A stretch of 64,000 nt of DNA from Kribbella pratensis. Its GTDB lineage: Bacteria; Actinomycetota; Actinomycetes; Propionibacteriales; Kribbellaceae. The notes under the pieces are model-generated. The model worked only from the letters and a program-made list of their open reading frames with translations. It had not been told where the DNA came from and ran no database searches. Positions within the stretch are counted from its first letter, which is position 1. Each line of letters opens with the position of its first letter. Position numbers and translations under genes: made by a program. Location of the stretch: assembly GCF_004365355.1 (NCBI RefSeq), contig NZ_SODP01000003.1, positions 992,001-1,056,000 on the forward strand, written 5' to 3'. Shown one piece after another: positions 16,335-24,669 of the stretch.

Positions 16335-19300
16335 TGCCTGCTCAACTTCGGACCACCGCAGACCTGTGTGACCTCCTCGGGATCCCGTTCTCCGACCAGC
16401 AGCTGGCCGCGATCACGGCGCCGCTCGCGCCGGGCGTGATCGTGGCCGGTGCCGGGTCCGGCAAGACGACGGCCATGGCCGCGCGCGTGGTGTGGCTGAT
16501 CTGCACGGGCCAGGTGAAGCCGGAGGAAGTGCTCGGTCTGACGTTCACGAAGAAGGCCGCGAACGAGCTCGACGTACGGATTCGTGACGACCTGACGAAG
16601 GCCGGCGTCCTCGGATCGACCTTGCCGAAGGATCAGCATCCGCTGCTGGCGGCGCACCTGCGGAGCAATATCCCGAACTGGGAGCCCGAAGAGCCGGGCG
16701 AGCCGGTGGTGTCGACGTACCACGCGTTCGCCGGCACGTTGATCGCGGAGCACGGGCTGCGGCTCGGCCTCGAGCCGGACTCGCGGGTGCTTGCGGATGC
16801 GACGCGTTTCCAGCTCGCCGGTCGGGTCGTACGGCGGTCCGCGGGTCCGATCCGGTTTGCGTCGCACCACGTGCCGACTCTGGTCAACAGTCTGCTCTCG
16901 CTGGATGGCGAGCTTGCGGATCATCTGCTGCGTGCGGACGACATCCGCGACCACGACGAAGCCGTGCGACTCGAGGTCGCCGCCGCGCGTAAGCAGACCG
17001 TGGAGGTCCGCAAGCTGGCTGAGACCGCGTTGAAGCGTGGCGAGATCTTGCAGCTCGTTGAGGAGTACCAGGCTTACAAGGCCGAGCGTGGTGTCGTCGA
17101 CTTCGCCGATCAGATGGCGCTTGGGGCACGGCTGGCGGAGGAGTGTCCGGAGGTCGCAGCCGTCGAGCGCGCGCGGTACAAGGTCGTGCTCCTCGACGAG
17201 TATCAGGACACTTCGGTCTCGCAGCGCCGGATGTTGACGGCTCTGTTCGCCGGGCCGGATCCGGCGCACGGTCGGGGCCACCCGGTCACGGCCGTCGGCG
17301 ACCCGTGTCAGGCGATCTACGGGTGGCGCGGCGCGTCGGTCGCGAACCTCGACGAGTTCCCTGAGCACTTCCCGCAGGCCGACGGCACGCCCGCCCAGCG
17401 GTATGTGCTGAGCATCAACCGCCGCTGCGGCAGTCGTATCCTCGCGGCAGCCAACCAGCACGCCGCCGAGCTGTACGAACAGCATCCCGGCGTCATCCCG
17501 CTCGAGGCCCCGGCGGACGCTCCGGAGGGTGCGATCACCGTCGGGCTGTTCGAGACGCGCTCGCAGGAGATCGAGTGGGTCGCCGACGCCATCGTCGCCG
17601 CGCACCGCACCCGGAACCGCCGTTGGAAAGACATCGGCATCCTGATGCGGACGAACGTCGACCTCAGCGCGGTCCACGAAGCGTTGATCGCCCGGAAGGT
17701 CCCGGTCGAGGTCGTCGGTCTCGGCGGACTGCTCGCGCTCCCGGAGGTCGTCGACGTTGTCGCCACGCTGCAAGCCGTCAACGACCTCACCGCGAACGCC
17801 GCGATGCTCCGCATCCTCACCGGCCCCCGGTACAGGATCGGCCACCGCGACCTCGCGCTGCTCGCCAACCGAGCCCGCGCCCTGGCCGACGCGGGCGAAC
17901 GACCCGCCGCCGACGATCTGGTCGCTGCTCTGGACGCGGCCGTTGCCGGGATGGACTCGACCGAGGTCATCTCGCTCGCCGAAGCGGTCGACGATCCGGG
18001 CCGGGCGGAGTACGCGCCGGAAGCATTGGTCCGGTTCAAGGAACTGTCGGCGGAGCTCCGCGAACTGCGCACGCACGCCAGTGAGCCGCTGCTCGATCTG
18101 GTCCGGCGAGTGATCAGCACGATCGGTCTGGACGTCGAGCTGACCGCGACGCCCGACCACGTCGACGCCGGCCGCCGCGACCACCTCGCCGCGTTCTTGG
18201 ATGCTGTCGGCAACTTTGTCTCGACCGAGTCGGACGGGTCGCTCGACGGCCTGCTGGCTTACCTTGCCGCCGAAGAGGAGTACGCCGCCGGCCTCGATCT
18301 CGCCGTACCGAGTGAGGCCGACTCGGTGAAGCTGCTGACCACGCACCGGTCGAAGGGTCTGGAGTGGCCGGTCGTCTTCGTGCCGACCCTGGTTTCCAAG
18401 GTGTTCCCGTCGGATCGCGGCCGGGACAAGTGGACGACGAACGCGAAGGTGCTGCCGTGGCCGCTGCGCGGTGACGCGGACACGCTGCCGGACATCCACG
18501 ACCTGTCGAACGCGGGGCTGAAGTCGTTCGCGGACGAGTGCAAGGACATGAACGCGCTGGAGGAGCGGCGACTCGGGTACGTCGCCTTCACGCGGGCGAA
18601 GGAGCTGCTCGTAGCGACCGGGCACTGGTGGGGTCCGACGCAGAAGCGTCCGCGCGGCCCGTCGTCGTACCTCTCGATGCTGAAGAAGCACGCCGGTGAG
18701 CGCGTGATCGAGTGGGCCGAGCAGCCGGAGCTGACCGCGGAGAATCCCGAGCTCGCAGAGCAGACGCAGGCGCCGTGGCCGACGGCGTACGACCTGGAGT
18801 CGTACCAGCGGCGGCTCGACGCGGCGGCGCTCGTGGAGTTGTCGCGGACGGAGGGTCCGTCGATCGAGGCCGAGGAGTCGTTGCTGCTCGACGAGCAGGC
18901 GACGGTCGCGCGCTGGGATTCGGAGATCGAGCGGTTGTTGTCAGAGGCAAGGGAAAGTCGGAGCCGCAAGGCGTACGACGTCGCGCTCCCGGCAGCGCTG
19001 TCCGCGACGCAGGTGATGCGACTGGCGAAGGACCCGGATGGCCTGGCCGCTGAGCTGGCCCGCCCGATGCCTCGCAAACCCAACCGGGCGGCGCGTTTCG
19101 GCACCCGCTTCCACGCCTGGGTGGAGAGCTACTTCGGCCAGCAACTGCTGCTCGACCCGGACGACCTCCCCGGCGCCGCGGACGAGGACATCGTCGACGA
19201 CACGGACCTCACCGACCTGATGGACGCGTTCCGCGACGGCCCGTTCGGCGAAACCACGCCGTACGAGATCGAGGCGCCCTTTGCCCTGGCCCTCGACGGG

Positions 19301-19567
19301 CGCGTCATTCGCGGCCGGATCGACGCCGTCTACCAGGTGGTCCGCGAAGACGGCTCCCGCGGGTACGACGTCATCGACTGGAAAACCACCCGCTCCGAGA
19401 CCGCGGACCCCCTCCAACTGGCCATCTACCGGGTCGCTTGGTCAGAGCTGATGAACATCCCCCTCAACCAGGTGACCGCCGCCTTCTACTACGTCCGCAC
19501 CGGCGACATCATCCGCCCGGAGAACCTTCCGGGCAAGGCAGAGCTCGTCCGCCTCCTCAACGGATGA
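16334..19567 (+). CDS. adnB: AdnB: helicase-nuclease subunit of AdnAB
   Basis: This 1077-residue subunit has a UvrD-like motor plus a C-terminal RecB-type nuclease. Walker A is GAGSGKTT (39-46). LLDEYQDTS (about 287), GDPCQAIYGWRGAS (about 322), THRSKGLEWPVVF (about 669) and YVAFTRAKELL (about 748) are the other helicase motifs. GRIDAVY (about 994) and DVIDWKT (about 1013) form the nuclease site. In the characterised mycobacterial enzyme AdnB is the lead motor. GGAGAGGAG precedes ATG 16334; GTG 16328 is an in-frame alternative. The start overlaps the stop of the preceding repeat ORF. Confidence 0.93.
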   Translation: MPAQLRTTADLCDLLGIPFSDQQLAAITAPLAPGVIVAGAGSGKTTAMAARVVWLICTGQVKPEEVLGLTFTKKAANELDVRIRDDLTKAGVLGSTLPKDQHPLLAAHLRSNIPNWEPEEPGEPVVSTYHAFAGTLIAEHGLRLGLEPDSRVLADATRFQLAGRVVRRSAGPIRFASHHVPTLVNSLLSLDGELADHLLRADDIRDHDEAVRLEVAAARKQTVEVRKLAETALKRGEILQLVEEYQAYKAERGVVDFADQMALGARLAEECPEVAAVERARYKVVLLDEYQDTSVSQRRMLTALFAGPDPAHGRGHPVTAVGDPCQAIYGWRGASVANLDEFPEHFPQADGTPAQRYVLSINRRCGSRILAAANQHAAELYEQHPGVIPLEAPADAPEGAITVGLFETRSQEIEWVADAIVAAHRTRNRRWKDIGILMRTNVDLSAVHEALIARKVPVEVVGLGGLLALPEVVDVVATLQAVNDLTANAAMLRILTGPRYRIGHRDLALLANRARALADAGERPAADDLVAALDAAVAGMDSTEVISLAEAVDDPGRAEYAPEALVRFKELSAELRELRTHASEPLLDLVRRVISTIGLDVELTATPDHVDAGRRDHLAAFLDAVGNFVSTESDGSLDGLLAYLAAEEEYAAGLDLAVPSEADSVKLLTTHRSKGLEWPVVFVPTLVSKVFPSDRGRDKWTTNAKVLPWPLRGDADTLPDIHDLSNAGLKSFADECKDMNALEERRLGYVAFTRAKELLVATGHWWGPTQKRPRGPSSYLSMLKKHAGERVIEWAEQPELTAENPELAEQTQAPWPTAYDLESYQRRLDAAALVELSRTEGPSIEAEESLLLDEQATVARWDSEIERLLSEARESRSRKAYDVALPAALSATQVMRLAKDPDGLAAELARPMPRKPNRAARFGTRFHAWVESYFGQQLLLDPDDLPGAADEDIVDDTDLTDLMDAFRDGPFGETTPYEIEAPFALALDGRVIRGRIDAVYQVVREDGSRGYDVIDWKTTRSETADPLQLAIYRVAWSELMNIPLNQVTAAFYYVRTGDIIRPENLPGKAELVRLLNG

Positions 19568-19569
19568 GG

Positions 19570-20436
19570 TCACGGCGCGGCGGCCTCGTCCAGCGCCGTC
19601 AGCAGGGCTGCGATCGCGGGTGGGTCGGGTGGTTCGCCGTACGTTGCGGCGTAGACGTGCCGGCGCGAGTCGGGGATCTCGGTTGCGAAGATGCCGTCGA
19701 TCTGGTGGCTGCGTAGTGCGAGGCCGGGCATGGTCGTCACTCCGAGACCTGACCTGACCAGCGCCTGCATCACCACCATGTCGTCGGACGTGTAGCCGAT
19801 CCGCGGTTCGTAGCCCTCCACGGCGCACAACGAAGTGAGGTGACTGCGGCAACGATCGCAGCCGGCGATCCAGGTCGCGTCGGCGAGCTCGGCGAGCGTC
19901 ACCGGCCGGTCTTTCGACAGCAAGTACAGCGGGTCGTCCAGCAGGTGGTGCAGCCGTACGCCGCTCGGCTCCGGCTCGGTCTCGTCGTACCGGAAGACGA
20001 TCGCGACGTCGATCTCGCCGGTACGCAGGAGCTCGAGTGCCTCGGGCGGATGCAGATCTGTCAGGCTCACCTCGAGTCCCGGGTGCTTGCCGGCCAGCGC
20101 AGCAACGGCTGCCGGTACGAGCGATCCGATCGCCGACGAGAATCCCGCCAGACGAACCCGACCCACCCGCAGGCCGACGTGCGCGGCGAGCTCCGCGTCG
20201 GCGGCGTCGATCCGGCCGATGATCTCCGCGGCACGAGTGGCGAGCATCCGGCCGGCTTCGGTCAGGCGGATGCCGCGGCCGGCCCGTTGCACCAACTGCG
20301 CGCCGGTCTCGGCCTCCAGGCGGGACAGGTGATGAGTGACCGACGGCTGCGAATAGTGCAGTTCGCGCGCGGCCGCGGTGACCGATCCGTGGCGCGCGAC
20401 GGCGTCGATGACGCGCAACTTCGTGACATCGAGCAT
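19570..20436 (-). CDS. LysR-family regulator
   Basis: This 288-residue protein has a winged HTH at residues 1-60 (GSVTAAARELHYSQPSVTHH) and a periplasmic-binding-protein-like effector domain. CDRCRSH in the effector domain contains two cysteines, possibly redox or thiol sensing (inference). It is divergent from the cysteine-dioxygenase-like gene at 20511, the standard arrangement for a LysR regulator and its target. It ends three bases past the convergent adnB stop. Confidence 0.9.
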   Translation of the reverse strand: MLDVTKLRVIDAVARHGSVTAAARELHYSQPSVTHHLSRLEAETGAQLVQRAGRGIRLTEAGRMLATRAAEIIGRIDAADAELAAHVGLRVGRVRLAGFSSAIGSLVPAAVAALAGKHPGLEVSLTDLHPPEALELLRTGEIDVAIVFRYDETEPEPSGVRLHHLLDDPLYLLSKDRPVTLAELADATWIAGCDRCRSHLTSLCAVEGYEPRIGYTSDDMVVMQALVRSGLGVTTMPGLALRSHQIDGIFATEIPDSRRHVYAATYGEPPDPPAIAALLTALDEAAAP

Positions 20437-20510
20437 GTATCAAACCCGTCTATGGGTGAGAACGAAACTTGGCATTAGACGCTATGGGTTGGGTGGCGCA
20501 GGCTCAAGAC
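20437..20510. promoter_or_regulatory. Divergent LysR / dioxygenase control region
   Basis: This 74-bp gap lies between divergent starts. It holds two direct CTATGGGT repeats (20450-20457 and 20482-20489), 32 bases apart, about three helical turns. That spacing fits a LysR tetramer contacting two sites. No perfect T-N11-A palindrome stands out. Confidence 0.4.
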
Positions 20511-21020
20511 ATGACGACGACAACGAACTCCACCAGCCAACTGACCGACCTCGCCGCGGGCGTTCGTACCGCGATCGACCAGCACGCCGACTGGCACGGC
20601 ACCGCACAGCTGGTCGCCGAGCAACTGCGCTGCCACCTGCCGACTCCCGACGTACTCACAGCCGAGCAGCGCCTCGGATCGGCGGACCGGTACCAGAGCC
20701 ACACGCTGCACGTCGAGCCTGACGGCTCGTTCTCGATCATCGCGCTGGTCTGGCGACCCGGTCAGCTGACCCGGATCCACGACCACGTGACCTGGTGCGT
20801 CTTCGGCGTGATCCAGGGCGTCGAGCACGAGGACCTGTACGACGCGGACCTCCAGCTCGTCGGCCAGAGCGACAACCGCGTTGGCGACGTGAGCGGCTTC
20901 GCACCTCCTGGCGACATCCACCGAGTCAACAACACGTCCGACAGTACGGCGATCTCCATCCACATCTACGGCACCGACGTCACCCGCATCGGCTCAAGCG
21001 CCCGCCGCTACTACAACTGA
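20511..21020 (+). CDS. Cysteine dioxygenase-like cupin
   Basis: This 169-residue cupin has metal-binding HDH in RIHDHVTWCVFG (H90, H92) and a later histidine in GDIHRVNN (H137), the 3-His iron site of thiol dioxygenases. VEHEDLYD follows the first motif as in the bacterial cysteine dioxygenase family. It probably oxidises a small thiol such as cysteine or 3-mercaptopropionate. It starts at ATG 20511 and is likely controlled by the divergent LysR protein. Confidence 0.82.
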   Translation: MTTTTNSTSQLTDLAAGVRTAIDQHADWHGTAQLVAEQLRCHLPTPDVLTAEQRLGSADRYQSHTLHVEPDGSFSIIALVWRPGQLTRIHDHVTWCVFGVIQGVEHEDLYDADLQLVGQSDNRVGDVSGFAPPGDIHRVNNTSDSTAISIHIYGTDVTRIGSSARRYYN

Positions 21021-21026
21021 CAGCTG

Positions 21027-21575
21027 TCAGCGCTCCCGGAACAGCTCGGACGGGACGATCTGCACGGGGAACGGCAGCGCCGCCTCGAAGACCTTTTCAC
21101 CGGTCACGACATCTCGCTCGACGTACACAGCGTCGACGAGCTCGAGCACAGTCAGACTCTCCGCGTCGGGGTCCAGGATCCAGTAGGACTGCACGCCGGC
21201 TTGTTCGTAGACCCCACGCTTGAGCAGGAGATCCAGCATCTTGGTGCTGGGCGACAGGATTTCGACGGCGAGGGCCAGCGGCTTCCTTGCGTGTTTCGAG
21301 CCAACCTCGTCCGGGGTGCACACCAGCACGTCGGGCTGCACCGAGCGCTTCGACGTCGGACGATAGTCGAACGGCGCGACAAGAACCTCGAATCCGGCAG
21401 GGCACGCGATGTTGAGTTTGGTGCCGAGCTGGACAACCGCTCGCTGGTGGATCCGTGAAGGTGATGGCGTCACGAACAGACCGCCGTCAATGATCTCCCG
21501 CCGTCTCCCGTCGTCGGGTGCAGTGTCGAGGTAGGCCAAGGTGTAGGGCCCTGACTCAAGTGTTTCCACGGACAC
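21027..21575 (-). CDS. Uma2-family (DUF820) nuclease-like protein 1
   Basis: This 182-residue protein has the PD-(D/E)XK-like Uma2 core: RREIIDGGLFVTPSPS, VQPDVLVCTP, LAVEILSPST and YWILDPDAESLTV. The PDxxV and ExLSPS motifs supply the predicted metal ligands. Uma2 proteins are abundant in some bacteria; their biological role is unresolved. GTG 21575 has GGAGG upstream. A second Uma2 gene follows upstream at 21706-22197. Confidence 0.85.
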   Translation of the reverse strand: MSVETLESGPYTLAYLDTAPDDGRRREIIDGGLFVTPSPSRIHQRAVVQLGTKLNIACPAGFEVLVAPFDYRPTSKRSVQPDVLVCTPDEVGSKHARKPLALAVEILSPSTKMLDLLLKRGVYEQAGVQSYWILDPDAESLTVLELVDAVYVERDVVTGEKVFEAALPFPVQIVPSELFRER

Positions 21576-21705
21576 AATGGTGCCTCCTTCTCGGTCACCG
21601 CACCAGCATGGTGGGCTCCGGCGGGTGATTGGCGCCGTCTTGGCGATCTGCCCCGGGTTGCCCCGAATGCGCGGCAATTTGCCCCTGATGCCCCGGGATG
21701 CCCTG

Positions 21706-22197
21706 TTAGCGGGTGAGGGCGGTTGGGGTCAGGTCCACGGGGAACGGGAGGGTTGCGTGGAAGGTCTCTTCGGCCTGGACTACGGCTTGGCAGGTGTAGC
21801 CGGTGGGGGTGAGGTCCAGGATTGTCAGTTCTTGGGTCGTGGGGTCCAGGAGCCAGTAGGACGGGACGTGGTGGGTTTCGTAGAGGGCTCGTTTGAGGAC
21901 TACGTCGGTGGTGCGGGTGGAGGGAGAGAGGACCTCGACGGCGAGGGCAGGTGGCTGCGTGGCTGTGTAGTTGCGGGGGCAGACCAGGAGGTCGGAGCGG
22001 AGGGTGGTGTGGGGAGTGGGGCGGAAGGCTAGCGAGCCGACCGAGACGAGTAGGTCGGGCGGGCAGGCCTGTTTCAGGACGACCATCAAGGCGATGACGG
22101 CCGCGTGGTGTGCGGGCGGCTGGGCGCCGGTAATGAGGAGACGGCCGTTGACTACTTCATATCTTCGGCCGTCCCGGGTGGCTTCGAGGGTGGTCAC
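21706..22197 (-). CDS. Uma2-family (DUF820) nuclease-like protein 2
   Basis: This 163-residue Uma2 paralogue has RRYEVVNGRLLITG, RSDLLVCPRN, LAVEVLSPST and YWLLDPTTQELTIL. Compared with the neighbour at 21027 the N-terminus is about 12 residues shorter and PDVLV is SDLLV, losing the usual proline. Start GTG 22197 lacks a clear ribosome site. The 130-bp gap between the two genes is full of TGCCCC repeats (21640-21705). The pair probably arose by duplication; identity is moderate, so it is not recent. Confidence 0.8.
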   Translation of the reverse strand: MTTLEATRDGRRYEVVNGRLLITGAQPPAHHAAVIALMVVLKQACPPDLLVSVGSLAFRPTPHTTLRSDLLVCPRNYTATQPPALAVEVLSPSTRTTDVVLKRALYETHHVPSYWLLDPTTQELTILDLTPTGYTCQAVVQAEETFHATLPFPVDLTPTALTR

Positions 22198-22236
22198 GCA
22201 GACAGCTTGACCGAATTCGTCGTCGTGCCGTTGGAG

Positions 22237-23964
22237 TTATCCACAGGCGAGTGGGTTCTCCAGTGTGCCGGCGAACTGGAGAGAGCCGGCGACGTCGGTG
22301 AGGTCGACCATCTGCTGGTTGTTGCGGAGCTGCAGCCGGTTCAGGCACGACAGGGCAAACGACGGCGTGAACATGTCGTACTTCGCGAACGCCTCAGCCA
22401 ACTCCGGTGTCGCCGCCTGGTAATCGCGCACCGCCTCCGCCACCACCGACCAGAACTCGTCAGGCGTCAGCAGACCCTCGCGATCCAGCAACGGCGACAG
22501 GAACCGGAAGATGCAGTCGAAGATGTCGGTGAAGATCGACAGCAGCTTCTCGTCGTCGGGAACCTCGGCGCGCACCCGCTCCGCGTCCGCCGGGATCGGC
22601 GTCGACGGGCTCAGTACGGCGATCTCCTCCGCGATGTCCTTCATGATCACGCGGATCGGGATCGCGTCCCGAAGTACCAGGATCAGGTTCTCGCCGTGCG
22701 GCATGAACACCAGCTCGTACGCGTAGAAGCTGTGCAGCAACGGGATCAGGTACGCGTCGACGTACGCCCGCAGCCAGTCCGCCGGCGCGAGACCCGACGC
22801 CCGTACGAGCGCGGCGGCCAGCGATGCACCGTGTCGATCGACGTGCAGCAATGACGCCATCGTCGCGAGCCGCTCCCCGGGCTCCAGCGAAGGGACCGGG
22901 CTCTCACGCCACAGTGCCGACAACATCTTCCGGTACGGCGACGTCTTGTCCGTCGCGTTCTCGTAGTAGCGGTTGTGATACCCGGCCGCTGCGATCTCGC
23001 GCAGCACGCTGAAGCCGTAGCGCTTGAGCACAACGTCGTTCGAGACCACCGAGTGGACCCAGTCGTTGATCGCCGGCGTCGCGGCCATGTACGACGGCGA
23101 CAACCCGCGCATGAACCCCATGTTGAGCACGGACAACGCCGTCTTCACGTAGCACCGCGCCGGCTGCGACCGGTTGAAGAACGTCCGGATCGACTGCTGC
23201 GGCTGGTAGACATCGTCGGTCGACCCGACGTAGATGATGTGCCGCTGCGCGATGTCCGCCGCGAACGTGATCGACGTCTTGTTCTCCCACTGCCAGGGAT
23301 GCACCGGCAGGTAGACATAGTCCGCGGGATCGGCGCCCACAGCAACAATCTCCGCCGCGAACCGCTTCAGCACCTCATCGCCCAACTCGACGCGGAGCAG
23401 CTCCTTGTAAGTCAGTGTGTTGCTGTGCGCAACCGTCGTCCGGTCCCGCCGCGTAGCGATCCAGGTCAGCTGCATCGCCGCACCGGTCTCCGGCGCATAG
23501 GCCAGATAGTCGGTCACCCCGAAACCGAGCCGCCCGTTGTTCGCGACGAAGCACGGATGCCCCTCGGTCATCGCGGCCTCGATCACCTGGAAGTCCGCGG
23601 TGACCAGGTCCGTCGCCGTCAGCTCCGGCTTCGACAGCTTGTACGCCGCCGACGCCAGCGTGCTGCTGATCTCCTCGAGGTACACCGGCAGCATCTCCGC
23701 GCCGATCCCCAACCGCTGATGGAACGAGGTGATGAAGTCGAGCGCGTCGATCGGCCCGCCGTCGTCCCGGACGATGCTCGAGGCATCGATCTCCCAATGG
23801 TTCAAGGGATACAACCGAGCAGCGAACCGGTATCCGTCGACCGCGAACCCGTTGTCGACAGCAACAGGTGTGAGAATGCGCTCGTGCGCGAACTCGGCCA
23901 GCGCCTTCCGTACCAGGGCGCGGTTGACCACGGCCCAGACGTCCGGGGTCAAGTGCGAGATCAT
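22237..23964 (-). CDS. IucA/IucC-family NIS siderophore synthetase
   Basis: This 575-residue protein matches NRPS-independent siderophore synthetases of the IucA/IucC/DesD type. Landmarks include EGHPCFVANNGRLGFG near residue 140-155, VHPWQWENK, STDDVYQPQQSIRTF, RCYVKTALSV and GENLILVLRD. These enzymes adenylate a carboxylate and condense it with an amine or hydroxamate. ATG 23964 overlaps the upstream acetyltransferase stop in TGATG, so the two are coupled. The lysine/ornithine hydroxylase and decarboxylase normally found in such clusters are not in the window. Confidence 0.92.
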   Translation of the reverse strand: MISHLTPDVWAVVNRALVRKALAEFAHERILTPVAVDNGFAVDGYRFAARLYPLNHWEIDASSIVRDDGGPIDALDFITSFHQRLGIGAEMLPVYLEEISSTLASAAYKLSKPELTATDLVTADFQVIEAAMTEGHPCFVANNGRLGFGVTDYLAYAPETGAAMQLTWIATRRDRTTVAHSNTLTYKELLRVELGDEVLKRFAAEIVAVGADPADYVYLPVHPWQWENKTSITFAADIAQRHIIYVGSTDDVYQPQQSIRTFFNRSQPARCYVKTALSVLNMGFMRGLSPSYMAATPAINDWVHSVVSNDVVLKRYGFSVLREIAAAGYHNRYYENATDKTSPYRKMLSALWRESPVPSLEPGERLATMASLLHVDRHGASLAAALVRASGLAPADWLRAYVDAYLIPLLHSFYAYELVFMPHGENLILVLRDAIPIRVIMKDIAEEIAVLSPSTPIPADAERVRAEVPDDEKLLSIFTDIFDCIFRFLSPLLDREGLLTPDEFWSVVAEAVRDYQAATPELAEAFAKYDMFTPSFALSCLNRLQLRNNQQMVDLTDVAGSLQFAGTLENPLACG

Positions 23965-24551
23965 CAGCCTGCCTCGTTCATTCGGTGGGCGTCGGCGTAC
24001 TGGTCGCGCGTGCAGAAGCTCAACCACGCCCGCTTGTCGGGCAGCTGTACGACGCTGTGCTTGCGGAACCCCATCCGGTCGTTCAGCGCCTGGATCTTCA
24101 CGTTCCGTACGTCGGGCTCGACCACGACCCGGTCGACCAGCGGATCGCTGAACAAGCTGTCCATGATCGTCTCGAACACCGCCGCGGTGAACCCGGCGAT
24201 CGGCGTGACCGCCGGTCCGACCAGTACGTGCATGCCGATATCACCCGGCGCGACGTCGTACACCTGGCCGACCGCGTCGTACGCCGGCTCGTAGCGCTCC
24301 AGCAGGAACGCCGGCCGGCCGTCGTGCTCGCCGAGAAAGGCACGGTGATGCGCGCTCTGCGAGATCCGGAGGTACTCCGCGTGCACGTCGGCGACCGACG
24401 CGTTCAGGAGGCCCCAGTACCGCGCGTACGGCTGGGTGACCCAGCTGTGCAGCGTGGTCACGTCCTCGGTCAGGTCGAACGGCCGGAGGCTGAGGGCGCC
24501 GAGGCCGGCAACGAAGCGCCGGTACGTCGGCTCGGGCAGTGCTCTGGTCAT
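23964..24551 (-). CDS. Siderophore-type GNAT acyltransferase (AlcB/RhbD-like)
   Basis: This 195-residue GNAT protein belongs to the siderophore acyltransferase group. It shows LHSWVTQPYARYWGL, LEYL-like HAEYLRISQS, FLGEHDGRPAFLLERYEP and GDIGMHVLVGP, then VVEPDVRNVKIQALNDRMGF for acyl-CoA binding. It would acylate an N-hydroxylated diamine before condensation by the synthetase encoded next. An iron box lies at 24584-24602, 33 bases upstream. It starts at ATG 24551. Confidence 0.88.
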   Translation of the reverse strand: MTRALPEPTYRRFVAGLGALSLRPFDLTEDVTTLHSWVTQPYARYWGLLNASVADVHAEYLRISQSAHHRAFLGEHDGRPAFLLERYEPAYDAVGQVYDVAPGDIGMHVLVGPAVTPIAGFTAAVFETIMDSLFSDPLVDRVVVEPDVRNVKIQALNDRMGFRKHSVVQLPDKRAWLSFCTRDQYADAHRMNEAG

Positions 24552-24583
24552 GGGCGGACCCTGCTTTCGAGGTGGCGGACCTG

Positions 24584-24602
24584 TTAGCTAAGGCTTACCT
24601 TA
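24584..24602. promoter_or_regulatory. IdeR/DmdR-type iron box
   Basis: TTAGCTAAGGCTTACCTTA agrees with the actinobacterial iron-box consensus TTAGGTTAGGCTAACCTAA at 15 of 19 positions (consensus from memory). It lies just upstream of the siderophore acyltransferase start, so iron-bound IdeR/DmdR should repress the operon. It is also 68 bp upstream of the divergent sigma-factor gene and could affect it. Confidence 0.82.
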
Positions 24603-24669
24603 CTATGCGCTCGGCCTCACGAAGAACCGGGTCCGTATCCTGAGGACCGCCTCATCCGTCCAGACTGGT

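Noticed and set aside
15792..16338. Insertion sequence between adnA and adnB
   Set aside because: Although an 8-bp direct repeat frames the insert, no terminal inverted repeats or transposase are visible, so duplication plus expansion is the better reading.
15857..18691. A 944-codon open frame on the minus strand opposite adnB
   Set aside because: It is antisense to a clear helicase-nuclease gene with all motifs. Its openness comes from high GC and from the stop-free 12-bp repeats.
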